Shown here piece after piece: positions 63,440 to 64,000 of a DNA stretch of 64,000 nt. The position numbers were made by a program, and so were the translations under genes. Each line of letters opens with the position of its first letter. Within the stretch, counting starts at the first letter, position 1. The notes below the pieces were generated by a model. The model was given only the letters and a program-made list of their open reading frames with translations, had not been told where the DNA came from and did no database searches. This DNA comes from Nematostella vectensis (Eukaryota; Cnidaria; Anthozoa; Actiniaria; Edwardsiidae), in NCBI RefSeq assembly GCF_932526225.1, contig NC_064036.1, positions 17,444,953-17,508,952 on the forward strand, given 5' to 3'.

Positions 63440-64000
63440 ATGTTTTAATTGAGAAAGACAGGCCACAGGGATGCGTCTTACCCGGAGCCTAAACAACAGT
63501 AGTTATACTGTACCCTATGAATTTCAAAACTTCGGCTCTTGTTCGAATTGTGAAACAATGGGTGGCTTAAAGTTACTGGGGTAACTCTGGTTTTGATGTA
63601 TGGTATTTTTTTGGCCCTTGCTCTCTTGTCCTTTCCTCCTGGTGGAGGAGGGGGGGGCTGTCTTAACGCCCTTAATTGCTCTGTCTTATGACGGGGTATC
63701 CCGGGGCTGCTTGAGGTCGTGTGGCCTTTTTCTTTTTCTCGTGCGGATCGTTATTTCTTCCTTTTATTTCATTATATCCAGCCACCCAGTAAAAAGTTTA
63801 AGAAGACCCTCAACCCTAGTTCTAAGTTTCCTATCAGTGCGCTGGAAAGGTTGCACTCCTTGTCCAGTAGCTCCGGTACCCTCTTCTGAGAAGGTTGCGC
63901 AATTCGAAGTTAAGGCGTCTGTCTAGGATTTATCAGAGACCCGGATACTTATCGTGGGTGAAATCAGGTGAAATTCATTGTCATGTTTCGCAGTGGGGGA
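63440..64000. other. Right end, nothing secure
   Basis: A short frame after an acceptor-like TATATCCAG (about 63772-63781) reads a Lys/Ser-rich peptide, possibly a further exon of whatever lies upstream. No stop-to-stop frame here resembles a known family, and the window ends before more can be seen. Confidence 0.3.

Overview
This is a eukaryotic nuclear window, and I read it as animal DNA, most probably from an anthozoan cnidarian such as Nematostella or a relative. The genes have many short exons with GT-AG introns, the base composition is AT-rich, and there are single RFX-type and Sox-type transcription factor genes plus a secreted apple/PAN-like protein of a kind common in sea anemones. 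The species is inference; no part of the sequence names it.

Layout. From 1.1 to 8.1 kb on the + strand lie two tandem paralogues (A and B) encoding roughly six-pass membrane proteins with a cysteine-rich N-terminus. I do not recognise the family. An orphan hydrophobic terminal exon lies between them (5.19-5.35 kb). From 10.07 to 26.83 kb on the + strand is a complete 15-exon RFX transcription factor gene (797 aa in my model, RFX4/RFX6 group, closest to RFX6). At 33.5-34.1 kb on the - strand is a single-exon Sox gene (204 aa). About 8 kb of apparently non-coding AT-rich DNA follows. From 45.6 to 60.2 kb on the - strand is a NOXRED1-like oxidoreductase gene in 11 exons (346 aa). Its large introns hold three minisatellites and a complete but broken hAT transposon. 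At 61.0 kb on the + strand, divergent from it, starts a secreted apple/PAN-like gene. The right end (62.1-63.4 kb) has a Pro-rich repeat exon and a frame-disrupted ORF that could belong to a retroelement or an unknown gene.

The most unusual property is the amount and placement of tandem repeats. About 13 kb (one fifth of the window) is minisatellite with unit lengths from 26 to 87 bp. Five arrays lie in RFX introns 2, 10, 12, 13 and 14. Several run directly into a splice site, and in intron 13 the unit looks like a copy of the 3' splice site plus the first bases of the next exon. The array after gene B copies that gene's last codons. I read these as tandem duplications seeded at gene edges, which could create many decoy splice sites.

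The genes do not form one pathway. RFX and Sox proteins are nuclear regulators, NOXRED1-like is a predicted NADP-dependent enzyme, A and B are predicted membrane proteins, and the PAN protein is predicted to be secreted. Exon models were joined by hand from splice consensus, reading phase and resemblance to families I remember; none has been checked against transcripts.
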